Source: a virus
IMG/VR virus record: IMGVR_UViG_3300032282_003280
Location: 27,275 to 91,274 of that record
Length of the DNA stretch: 64,000 nt
Direction: 5' to 3' (one strand)
Shown here: in pieces, positions 11,601 through 22,600 of the stretch
How the letters are laid out: every line of letters begins with the position of its first letter
Numbering within the stretch: position 1 is the stretch's first letter
Made by a program: the position numbers and the translations under genes
Notes under the pieces: generated by a model
Database searches by the model: none
What the model saw: only the letters and a program-made list of their open reading frames with translations
Told to the model about the DNA's origin: nothing

Positions 11601-13676
11601 TAATTCAGCTCTTACTTTAGATATTACATCTTTATTTATCTTATAAAGAAGTTCAGTCTGCTCAAATAATTTCTCAAATGATTTCTTTGTTTGTATATAC
11701 CTAATAGCAGAGTAAAGCTGGTTTAGCTTTATATTGTTTAAATCCTTACGTTTATCAGTAGGATGCTTTATCATAAAGTCATACAACTTATAAAGTTGCT
11801 GCACTAACTTATCCACTTGTGGAATACCTGTACTTTCTTCTCTTGTAGAAACAGGCAGTAAGTAGTCATTAGTTTCTAAGTCTACATTAGCATTACCTAT
11901 TTGCAGAGCCTTAAGCATTCCATCACTAGGGCCTCCTATATAGTAGTTAGCTATTATAGGAATGGCTCTAGTATACCTAAATTTGTCATATTTATAAATG
12001 TCTGATAATATTCTCTTATACTGAGTTATTTGAGCAGACCATTGATCTCTTTTATACCAAGGAACATCATCTTGTTTTTCAAGATTAAGATTCATTGATT
12101 TCCAGTCAAGTATATCTATTCCTCCTGGAGAGGTTATATCCTCATCTACTTTATCCGGTAAAATAGCTAAGAAGTCTACACTTCCGGCCATACCTTTACC
12201 ACTTTTATAATTTGGGTCAAACAAAGACACCTCAGTAAGAACTCTGGTACCTAATGGGTAAGATTGTAACCTATCTATTATGTTATCCTCAAGTGACTTA
12301 TAAAATATCCAGTTGCCGGTATTTGGAGCACCAAGGTCAAAAGGTTTTATATTTATAGAACCATCATCATTTCTAAGAATAAAACCATCCTCATCAGTAC
12401 ACCTACTAATTATATTCTCTATATCAGAGTGTATAGCAGTACCACCCTTTGCCTCCATACTCTCATCAATATCCTTAGATATATCCTTTTTACCAAATGC
12501 TCTCACATTTGATTTTTTGGTTTCTTCAGTTACCCTATATTGTACTTTTTCACCCTTGTACTCATAATAGTTTAACCTTTCTCCTGTAGGAGATACTGTT
12601 ATTATGTGTTTTAGGTCTTTTTTAGTTTGGTTTATTTTATCAACTACCTCAGATTGACGAGGGTTAGATTGTTTCCACTCATCATTACTAAACTGAAAAT
12701 AAGCACCATCTGTCTTTATATCTTCTGCAGCCCCTTTAAACCTTCCGGATAATATTTGAGATGCAAACTCTTCAAATGGGTATTGTTCATTTGATATGAA
12801 TAAAGATTTTATCCAATCAATAACTCTATCCCACCAATTTTGAGCATATGCTATTTGATCAGAAGTATCTAGTAGATTTTCTACACTGGATTCTCCTTGA
12901 ATACCTTTCATTATATATTCAGCAACTACCTTACCTATAGCTTCATCCTTTAATTTAGCTATATCCAGTTTACCCTCAGCAGTCTGATATGCATCTTGAT
13001 ACCTCTTAGAGTTAAGCACCTCACGATAAAGAGCATAATTACCTATCTTATTAAACATTTGTTTATATAAGGTAGGATTAGTTTGTTTAACTATTTCTAC
13101 AGCAAAGTGAGCAGCCTCCTCAGGGAGAGCAAATTTTTCTCTTCCTTCAATTAGGTAAACTATCTTTTCTGTAATATCAGCTATGCCGGCCCAATCAGTT
13201 CTACCGGCTTGTTGAAGAGCTTCTTTTTTACTTAGAGTCTCTATATCTACACCAATTCTCTTAAGAAACTCTTTAACTATTTTTATAGTCTCAGGAGAAG
13301 CCATAGAAGCAGGTATTTCTTCTGCTACATTTAAGAAAACACTAGATGGAACAGATTCTCCAAACACATCTACCTGCTCAGGAGATTGTTTATAGAAGTT
13401 GTCAATATAAGAATTATAATATGAGTCAATCATTTCTTCCGGAGGTGTTATTTTTATAAACATCCCATCAGAATAGCTATTAACTAAAGCTACTTTATAA
13501 CTATACTTGTTATTTATAGAGTCAGCTTTGTCATTAGCAACCCTATATGCTTGTTTACTATCCCAAACTTTATAGGACAGAAACAAACCATCATCTTTCG
13601 GGGTAATTCTTTTTGTAGAAAATTCACCCTGATAGCTTTGTATTAACTCTTTTTTTATATCTAGTTTACACTTCAT
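8604..13676 (-). CDS. Giant cargo-type virion protein with RecB/Cas4-type nuclease domain
   Basis: 1,690 aa. Residues about 412-553 carry a complete RecB/Cas4-like PD-(D/E)XK signature: GTAIH (H416), E482, GSVDF (D501), DWK (D524, K526) and QITQY (QxxxY, 549-553). Such nucleases cut or resect DNA using metal ions. Upstream, FALPEEAAHFAVE (about 182-194) followed by WWDRVIDWIKSLF and GRFKGA resembles a decayed zincin-like module also present in the 3,970-aa neighbour. The middle is long, charged and helical. A hydrophobic stretch (MLIGLLVLFGLVGSM) lies near residue 1550, with a C-terminal domain after it. Context suggests a protein packaged in the virion and ejected into the host, as for other crAss giant proteins. 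That the nuclease is active is inferred from intact motif residues. Confidence 0.75.
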   Translation of the reverse strand: MKCKLDIKKELIQSYQGEFSTKRITPKDDGLFLSYKVWDSKQAYRVANDKADSINNKYSYKVALVNSYSDGMFIKITPPEEMIDSYYNSYIDNFYKQSPEQVDVFGESVPSSVFLNVAEEIPASMASPETIKIVKEFLKRIGVDIETLSKKEALQQAGRTDWAGIADITEKIVYLIEGREKFALPEEAAHFAVEIVKQTNPTLYKQMFNKIGNYALYREVLNSKRYQDAYQTAEGKLDIAKLKDEAIGKVVAEYIMKGIQGESSVENLLDTSDQIAYAQNWWDRVIDWIKSLFISNEQYPFEEFASQILSGRFKGAAEDIKTDGAYFQFSNDEWKQSNPRQSEVVDKINQTKKDLKHIITVSPTGERLNYYEYKGEKVQYRVTEETKKSNVRAFGKKDISKDIDESMEAKGGTAIHSDIENIISRCTDEDGFILRNDDGSINIKPFDLGAPNTGNWIFYKSLEDNIIDRLQSYPLGTRVLTEVSLFDPNYKSGKGMAGSVDFLAILPDKVDEDITSPGGIDILDWKSMNLNLEKQDDVPWYKRDQWSAQITQYKRILSDIYKYDKFRYTRAIPIIANYYIGGPSDGMLKALQIGNANVDLETNDYLLPVSTREESTGIPQVDKLVQQLYKLYDFMIKHPTDKRKDLNNIKLNQLYSAIRYIQTKKSFEKLFEQTELLYKINKDVISKVRAELKKDISSEDAEKLSKELRESYDTLSIYAEMDSSLRGIFSDDMSPDEKELHDKIQSTSSEARYILSNIKELRTELADKEAKKRGILGILIPENVITGLKRGFGQFSTQASAALRLAYKITEETTEDIRFEKRRELDILEKMNETLKKYGKDLLTYIKKKGSYSLIDQYDPEFYKTIKEKIDEKDASWIYDNIDVAAFEKAMDEKRRNKEAEIRATYYPGDEQNQNTLRDRDLKFLYDETTLYNEKGDLIPYAWLQYKNVKNFPKTDWYSKEYKDLLSKPDVLEFYNYIRKWNDIAEETGYLHASLTRNFLPFLNKGLSEDFTFKNMVDSMTSSLFDSLTLDPGSKVDIHNPFTGERVDILPKYFTNPIENEGDISTDIVKNIAMYVAKVVEYKNKQSVQESLRNLQFVEKHKDILQTNQYGEVVRGAVHLSNANNKNLELLNMHIRTSIYNEKNADRTISDAVAKVSKEKYDKFRDKLKRTTGITFPEIDNKGLSLFKFLDSSTQFFRLKQLGLSLGTPVVQLIGGTAQGFINGGKWWTKSDFAKAEWKHATNFIYKNDDLHTALMKEMMPLDADLFEDINSLSQKGKLSKNSISDVLLKLLTKADHMVAYSNWAAFMDNTIIIDGKIQNAREYYRNSAEYRKIYNKSISEAERTAIRKGFDAKVKELIEKHSLISKASIDKNGNLKIDGIELNDPSFLKYKTLIRNVGQTLTGNLSKENSSVSRMNAIYRAGMVFKNWIPRNLEVRFGGLSYNEATESFEQGRIRDFYNILGDGIFDRIGNITKMLVGKGNVYDIIRANDKGLNLLDIQYEMYKERFFTKKGINPENLTPKQLEEAEKLFPSKEEFFDLLRQNIKNEVTELKMLIGLLVLFGLVGSMEPPDKEDRSARAFFNYNLRVMDRMQDELSFYYNPVTFENLFGSSAFPAIGILKDVGKATSQILQEGYGTAIGDDEIKDKAHPLKYVFRALPVFKEANNYIAFFSDDLAKEMDIQINPQSSTR

Positions 13677-13678
13677 TA

Positions 13679-16600
13679 TTAACCGCAGTTATTTTGGTTT
13701 GTAATATCAATTGTAGGACCTCCCGAAACACTTATTATAGTACCAAGATAGTTCTTTTTTAAATCATTTAAGGCAGCTTCGTTTATTCTATCTTCATATT
13801 GACCTATTGTTTCTGTACTTTCTTTCTTTATAGAATCATGATATGATTCATGAAGAAGAGCAAATGTAAACCATTCTTCAAATTTAGAAAATTGATTTTC
13901 ACTTATTGGAGTAGTTGTACTTCCATCTTTTTGAGTAGATGGTCTTGTCCACGCTTTCTCATTAAATTTAGACCTCATAACAGATTCTACTATAACTATT
14001 TTACCTTTATCGTTTAACATAGCTACAGGTTTATCTTTAGGGCTATTTATACCATCAACAAATAACAAAGGTTTTCCTCTAAATGTACCTTTAGCCTTTG
14101 CACTTTCTACAGTTATTAAAGGTCTAATATTAGGTTTTACCTCTTCTCCTATAGGTTGAGTAGGGGCTAAGTTCTTAATCTCATCTTCAGACTTTAATGT
14201 AAATTCAGGTAAAATTTCCAGAGCTTCTGCTTCAGTGTAACCAAGTCTAAGAAGATAAGGTAAATTTAAGGTTTGTCTTTGATACTTCTTACCATCTTTG
14301 AGAGTTATTATCTCAGGTTTCATAGTATATTTATCAGAAGATTTGATCATATTTACTACTTCCTCATCAGATAATTCTACTACTTTCTCTGTATTATTAT
14401 TAAAACTAGAAGGTTTTATGATATCTGAGTATTCATTTATACTAGTACCATCTCCTAAAAGGTTTATGGCCTTGTATAGGAATTGTTCTTCTCCTTTATA
14501 GTTTATTGTGATTAAAGGGGTACCATCAGTGTTGTATACTTTTTTATACCCATAAAAGTATTCTGTAGGAGAAAAACCTTCTTTCCTTGCCTTTTTTATC
14601 TCTTCGGTACTTAAAGACCTATTTGTTAAGATATCCTTTAATTTTCCGGTAAATTTATCTTTAGCCCAAGCTCTTATTTTTATTACAGGCTTTGAGGCAA
14701 ATTTAGCATCGTATGTTTTATTTAACTGAATAATTGATAGATCATTTACTTGCCTTTTATTACCATTTTCATCTGTTATAACCTTGGTAGTAAAGACAGG
14801 AATAGAAGCTCCTCTTGTCTCAGTTGCTGGAAAATAGGGAGGTAAATAATCAGGAATTATGTCATCATCTCTCCATTTTTGCCTTTGGAACATAGCTTGT
14901 GAGTTAAACTCCTCAAGATTAGGGATACTGTCTATTTGATTCATTATTTGAGCTAAGTTAGCAGCATAGTCCTCTAATGGTATAAGATTTGCAAAAGATA
15001 TAGGAGAAGTGTATATACCTTGAATTATAGCTGCTTTTACTATATCATTATATAAATCAAAAGTACGAATATCATCTCTTAATTCTCTCAAATATCCGGT
15101 AAATAAATCTTGAGAATAACCATCAGAACCAGCTTTTATAACTATACCTACTGCAGAACCCTCAACACCTGTATCATGTATTTTTATTAAATCCAGAAGA
15201 TAATTAGCAGGATAAAGTGATTTTGCTTGAAGAACTTTTTTAGCTACAGATTCCCTTCCAGACATTAAGTTAGAAACTTCGTTAGATAAACCTGCACCTA
15301 TTTGAGATAAGTAATCTATAAAAGATGTTGTTATCTTATCAGCTATATTTTGGAACTTATCAGCCTTTACAAATTTCTCAGAGTAAATCTTCTTAATTGG
15401 ATCTAGTATAGCAGAAATCCTGTTACTATTAAATTTAAAGTATTCAGATAGAGCCAAATCACTTTTTTCTAGATATTCAGCATCTGTTCCTACATAAGAA
15501 GAATCCATTAAATTATCTATAGAGGAGATAATATTACCTTTAGCTACTTCAGTCCTTAGTTGCTTCCTAAGAAGTGCATCAGAGCTTCTGAAATTTGTAG
15601 TATCATAAGTATAAGCCTGAGTAAAATCAAATAATTGTTCAGCCATAGCAAAGTACTTAAAGAACTCTTTAAGCATTTGTCTCTGTTGATACTTAAAATT
15701 ATTATCTAATGTAGACTTATATTTAGGATTATTATATCTTAATATATTTCCCTTAAGGACACCTTCATCAAATTTAGTAGGTTCTTTTACGTCAGGTCCA
15801 CTAAAGTTATTACCCTCAATAAAATTCATTACACCTTCTGAAAACTCTTGTTCATCTTTTACAAAATCCAATATTTGTTTTTCATTATTCTCTACCCACT
15901 CTACATATTGTTTTATGATAGGTTGGTTCATAAAGAATGCTACAGTGCTCATAGGAACACCTAATCTCTCTAAGAACATAAAGGTAGATACAACCTTATC
16001 AGAGTAAATAACATCAGTAATAAAAGGATCTTTTGCAACATCCACAAAGGCGTTAATGTACTGAGATAATTTATTTGATATATACTTACCTGCTTTATCC
16101 ATAACTCCGGATAAAGAAGGATAAACTTTACCTCCTATAGTAACTGTATTATGTGGGAGATTTATAATACCATTTCCAATATAGTGGTTTTGTCTACTAT
16201 CTAAATTTTCAGTCTTAGAAGGGTCTATGTAAATAGATGATTTTTGGAACACAGATGTACCGGTAATACCAACAGCACCTATACCAACCCACTTCTTAGC
16301 GGTCAAAAAAGCATACCTAAGATTAGACATGTATGACCTATCCAGAAGTTTATTCTTTATAGACTCCTCACTCTTCATCTCTAATTTATTAATCTCAGAA
16401 GCTAGTTCTTGTAGATCTGTAGAAGTATTTGGTTCAATTAACCTATTAAAGTTACCAGGTAATTGAAGTAATTCCTGCATAGCATCTATATACTCATTAT
16501 CTAAAGATTGATTATATAACTTATCAATTAACTTTTCTAGGTCTGCTTCTTCTTTAGAAGCTGGTTTTTCAACACTTAGGATATACCGAATAGCCAAAGC

Positions 16601-19600
16601 GTCAGTCTCAAACTTACCATCTAAAAACTCACGTAATTTTTCTTTTGCTTCGGTACCTACCCCGTAATAAGGTACAAGTTTTAAATCCTTTGTAAAAGGA
16701 TCTACATATACATTTTTAAGGTATGTATTTAGTTTATCTATATCAAAGTCAGAACCTGCTTTAGTAGTAATTTCAGATGGAACAACTACTGTATTACCCA
16801 TTTCAGGAGCCAAGAAACCTTTTACTTTAAATACCTCCATAGAGTTAAGACCCTGTGTAGGAATACGGAAACCTATACCAGTAAGAATGGATCTACCTTC
16901 TTCAGTCTTATTAAGATACTCTATTATCTCTTCATCTGTATTATCTTGGAATATATCTAATTTCTTTAATTTATCTGCAAACCAGTTAGGGAGATATACT
17001 TCACACCAAGGTTCATCCTTAGTATAAAACTTAAGGTCAGTAGATGTAAGAACTACTGTCTTCTTTTCCTCATCTGTAAGAGCTTCATAATCAGTTACTT
17101 TCTCCCATTTATCATCTTTTTTATACATAGCCTGGCGACCATTCTTCTCCCATAGGAGAGATGTTACTTGAACTAGGGCCTTACCACTCATTGATGGAGA
17201 TGTGATAGATTTATCAACAAATGACCAAATAATATCTCTTATTTTAATATAAGAAGAGTTTGCCTCAAATGGGATTACAAAATCACCAGTCTCCGGATTT
17301 ATGTTTATTGATTCTATTATATTATCAGACAAATCTCTCTTATACATCTCACTCTTGAGAGCATTTGCAAGTTTTTCAGAGTCCACAACCTGATACCTAG
17401 TAGTTCCTGGAAAATTACCAGGTACCTCAATAACACCTATTTTACTAAGTAAAGAGTAGTAACCATTCTTAATTTTCTCTTTCTTAATAGTCTCAAATCT
17501 TACTACAGCTTTATAATGAGGGCTCATTTTTTTCTTATCATCCTCAGATAAAGAGTCCCACTCAGATTTTGATAATTTTATATCTGTAGGTATACCCTTA
17601 TCAAATAAATCTATAGTAACAATTTTATTAGATTGAGAACCTTCAGTTTGTTTTTTATCTGAGTAAGAGTTTTCTACCTGAATACCCCAATGCTTCCACT
17701 GTAACTCTACTTTATTATTAAATGGATTAGTGTTAAACGAACCATCTTGGTTGTATAGATTATTTTCTTCTTCTATACCCTCTTTTCTTCCTGAAGGCAT
17801 TATAACATAATCTATCCCCTCTTTGAACATTTTAACAAAGAGTTTCTCAAGATTTGGGTACCCCTCTACTGCAGAGTAGATTAGAGGCATCTGAGACATC
17901 TTATCTATTACATTATCTATATAACTCTTACCAAACTTAGGGCCAGTATAAAGAGATTTCAATACCTCAAGTTTATACTCCGGTTTAGGTTTAGACAATG
18001 TTTTTTTATCAGTCTCTTTAAGATTCTCTGAAGAGTAGTTATACTCACCTTTTTTAGAGAGTTGACTACGAGTATATGCCATCTCCCATTGATACCAACT
18101 TTCAGCTTGTTTATTATCCCATTGGCCATTTTTTATTTTAGCCTGACGAAATGCTGTAAGCATTATAGTAGATGAACCATCAGCCTCTGTTACCTTAGAA
18201 TAATTCTCATTACCAGATAAAGCTAAAGAACCAAATATATCCTCACTATTATTTGCTATTGTAGTAACAATAGTAGTTATGTTAGGTTTAAACTGTGTAT
18301 AACCAGGGTCATTAGAAGAAAGCTCCACATTGCCGGCTTTGTTATACATGTTATTTAACATATTATCTACATTTGTAGATTGATGGGTAGTTTGTCTAGG
18401 AGATAAATAAGATTTTATCCTTTTTGTCTCATCTAATTTTCCATCTTTAATTTTGAATTGATAAGGGTCTCCAAAGAGAATCTTATGCATCTCAATATTA
18501 GCAATAATGTAATTTACATTAGAGAATGTAAGAATATTATCTACTTGTTTAGAACTGAGATTATATTTATCCTTTACTACTAAACCTTTGGAGTCATTAA
18601 ATATACTATCTAAAAGTAAAGGTATTGAGTATACATTATCCTCTACAGTCCTAATTTGATTAAGTTTAGTAAGTTCCTCTCTGGATTTTTTAACTTTCTC
18701 CTCTATGAAGAATTTTACAGAACTATTTATTTCTTCTGTATTTTCAGTTATAAAATCATTTGGGTTTTCTCCCTTAAGGATAATATCAGATAATTTTGTC
18801 TGCAGACCCTCTGGGAGAATATCCTTAAAGAAACGAAGCTCTTTAGCCTTAGATTTAACATTCTTATTATTATCACGAATACTATATTCCTGGGCTAGTG
18901 TAATTTCATCCTTTAAATAGTCTTGAAAGATAGTATATATTTTACTCCATGCTCCTTGAGGATTAGCAAATGAGTTTAGGGATACAAAATCGTATAAATC
19001 AATTGACCATTGTGTAGAGCTATCTGCCGGTATAAGTACATAATATGTACCTTGAGCATTAAGATTTATTTCCTCTAATTTAGCATTTGGTCTAGTTAAT
19101 CTAGCAGTGCTAGTACCCTTTCCGTTATCATCAAATCCTTGAGCATAAGAAACTTTTATATTTACGCCTTTTTTCTTATTTCCATCTTCATCCCAAAAAT
19201 ATCCATCTTTCTTTAGGATTAGAGAGTTAGTAGCAAAAGAATCATTCAGTTCAGGATATAGTGATTTTAATTCATCTAAGGTTTCTGCACTATTAAAATC
19301 AAACTCAAAAGAAGATACCCTATTTCCACCAGTATAGTTTTGAATTCTTTTATTCTCTACATTTAGAGATGTAACTTCCTGACCCTCAGCACTTGCTTTA
19401 AGTAAAAGTTTTGATATCTCAGAAACTGGTTCTGATATACCAATAGTTTGCCAAGATCTAATATTCTTAAAACTATCTTTGGTATTAGCATAAGACTTTA
19501 TCCTATTAGCTAAAGATATTAGATTAGTTTTTTCTTTATCAGATAAGTTATAAACAACATTAATTGGAAAATCTATTCCTAATTTATTAAGGAATTGAAC

Positions 19601-22600
19601 TGCTCCTGCAGGGTTATTAGGTATGGCAGTAGAAGTTATCTTAGGAGAGACTTTATATAAACCATTCTCTTTAAGTACAAAATCAGAAGTTTTGAATGCA
19701 TATAACCATTCTCTAACCTTTTGTTTTATAGCACTATTTTGGTCTGACTCATTTATCTTAATATCACCATCCATGTTTAACATAGTCCATGCTATAGGCT
19801 TCTGCTTTGAGAAAACATTATAAAACTGTAGTAGTAACCTTAAAGAATCAGAATTAAGGGATGATTCATTAATAGCACCTGTATTAAGATCTATCTTAAG
19901 ACGTGATGCAAGTCTTTCATAATCAGAATCCTCAGATGCTAATTCCTGAATACGCTTAGACATATCATTAATGTCTCTTATACCATTCAGTTTATCATAT
20001 AGTACAGCAAATACTTTATTTAGATAAACTAACTCCATACCAGTATCATTTTTAAATACTTTGGTAAGACCTAAATCATTTTTACCTAGCTTGGAATCAG
20101 TTTTAGGTAAAGACGCAAGTATTAACTTAACAGCATATGGGGAACTCTTCTTAACGTCTACAGTAAACGCTTCAGGAGAGTAATCATTTCTATTAGAGTT
20201 TTCAATATTTATATTAGCAGTAGAAGCCTCATCAAACTCAATATTAAATCTCTTAAGATATATCTTTACTCTATTCATAATTTCCGACCACTCATCATTA
20301 TCAAATGAGCTATAGTCATCTCTTATAGAGTTTAAAGTATCTTCAGATAATATATCCTCTGTATTAAATATTGATTTATCAGGATTGTCTACAATACCAG
20401 TTAATAGTTTTACTATAACATCTTGTATAAGATCATGAGTATCTTCTTGACTATACCCAGGTATAGCACTATATTCTAAAGCAGTTAAGTCTAAAGGTAA
20501 AACTGCTTCTTTGAAACCACCCTTACTTATTTTCTCGAATAAAGAGTTAGTCATACTCTTTTTGGAGAATACACTCTTAAACCAGTTTATTAACTTGTTA
20601 AAGAATCTTAAAACTTTTTCGGATAAAGAAGTTGCCGATAATTGCTTTAATCTATAATCAGCAAAATCATCCGCTAACTTCTCTTTTAGTTGAGCATCTG
20701 TAGCTTTTGAGTACTCAATAGTTTTTCCACGATAGTCCTTAAATAAACCAGATTTAACTCTTTGCTCATTAAGTATTTCTTGTTTTTGAGCTTCTGTTAG
20801 AAAGTACTTCCATACAGCTTCAAATGCTTCGTGATAACCGGTACCGGCTTTAGCATTTTTAAATATGTAAGTAATACCATTAGATAACATACCCCAAGCT
20901 TTTCCACCATCAGTAGTATCAATTAACTCATTAAGTTCTACCATTGGTATCTGAGGTAACTTCTCCTTCATGAAGTTAGCCAGGTCTGCATATTCTGCAG
21001 CACTCATACGAGGTACGTTGGCACTACCTACCCTACTATAATCTCTATTATCCTTTACTTTTCCTTTAGTGGTCTTTGTAACCTTATTCTCAGTTTGACC
21101 TAAATCATTTTGAGAAGGTTGAAGACTTTCAGTAATTGTACTTTCTAAATATATAATAGCAGAATCTACATCAGAAAACCCTCCACCTAATTGATCTTTT
21201 ATTGCAGCCATTAAGAATCTACCATCAGGGAGTTTCTTAAGATTCATTGTCTGTATGGTATTCTTCAAATTCTCCTGATAATTAGGATCTTCCATATCTA
21301 ATATGGCTCTACCCTCATCATCTATAGTATACTTAAACTCAATACCATCATCAAACTTAAATACACCCTCACCCACCAAAGGTTTTTCCTCTTCTATAGG
21401 AGCCTCTTCTACAATAACCTCTTCTTTTTTAGGAGATACTATCTCAGCATTAGAGAGTATTATATACTTCTGGTCAAAGTTATAGTCATTAGGAACACTA
21501 TCAGAAATAGCTCTTACTGATGTATAAAGAGGTATCTCATCTATAGCACGACCTTTATCAGATAATAAGAAATCTTGGTAGTTTTTCCACTCTTTTGTTT
21601 GGGGGTTACCCTTTTCATCTATATCCGTAATCTCATAGAATGAGTCATTAAAGTTATTATCAAGTGTGTATTTGTTTACTTGAAAATAAGCAGCATCTAA
21701 GAAAGATTTTATCTTTTCTTCACCCTCCTTAATACCTTCCTCAGTAAAGAATACTTTTTCTCCTTTATTACCTAATATTAACTCAAAGGTCTCCGGGTTT
21801 ACGTAAATTTGATTTACAGAAGTTTTTGGAGTATCATTCCAGAAAAGGATATTACTCAAGTAACTCATTATAGAAGGATCAAAATTATAATCCTTTGAGG
21901 TACTATTAGCTAACTTTAAGATAAGTTTGTATAGAACATCCTTCTCCCTATTTGTTAACTTTCTATTACGGAGAATATAGTTTGTATCTTCCCACTGAAA
22001 TACTGTTCTTCCTTTAGGTATAGATACAGTTCTACCTTGATGAACAATTTGCCCATCAGGTACAAATAATACTTTATTATTATTTATAACTTTCTCAGAA
22101 GCAAGAGATTTTGATGCAGGTACTCTCTCACGAACACCATTTACTTCTGCAGATGGTATCGCAAATCCGGCACTTAGATTGAATTGGAATTTATCAACTC
22201 CTTTAGCGTTGAATATATCCTCTCTTGTTTTCTTAAAGGATTCTTGAAGTTCAGGATTATTCTTTATTGCAAAAGTAGAAGACATGGTTCCATAAACCAA
22301 TAAAGTAGGGTCAGTCTTTTCTCCAACTTTTCCCACTCTTTTACCTTCTTGGTCAATAAAATAAGCACCATCTTTAGTATCCTCAACTGTAACTAAAGCT
22401 ATTATACCATCTTCAGGAGAAACCCATTTCTCTCTTGGGAAAGTTCCTGCAATATGTTCTATTGCACCATCAATTCCTATAAGACCTTCTTGGTTTAAGG
22501 TAAACCTTATTTGACGTAGGTTTTCTCTATTAGGTAGATTTTTTGCTATACTAGCAAAGTGGAGATACCTTCTTATATGAGAAGGTACATTAGTTAATAC

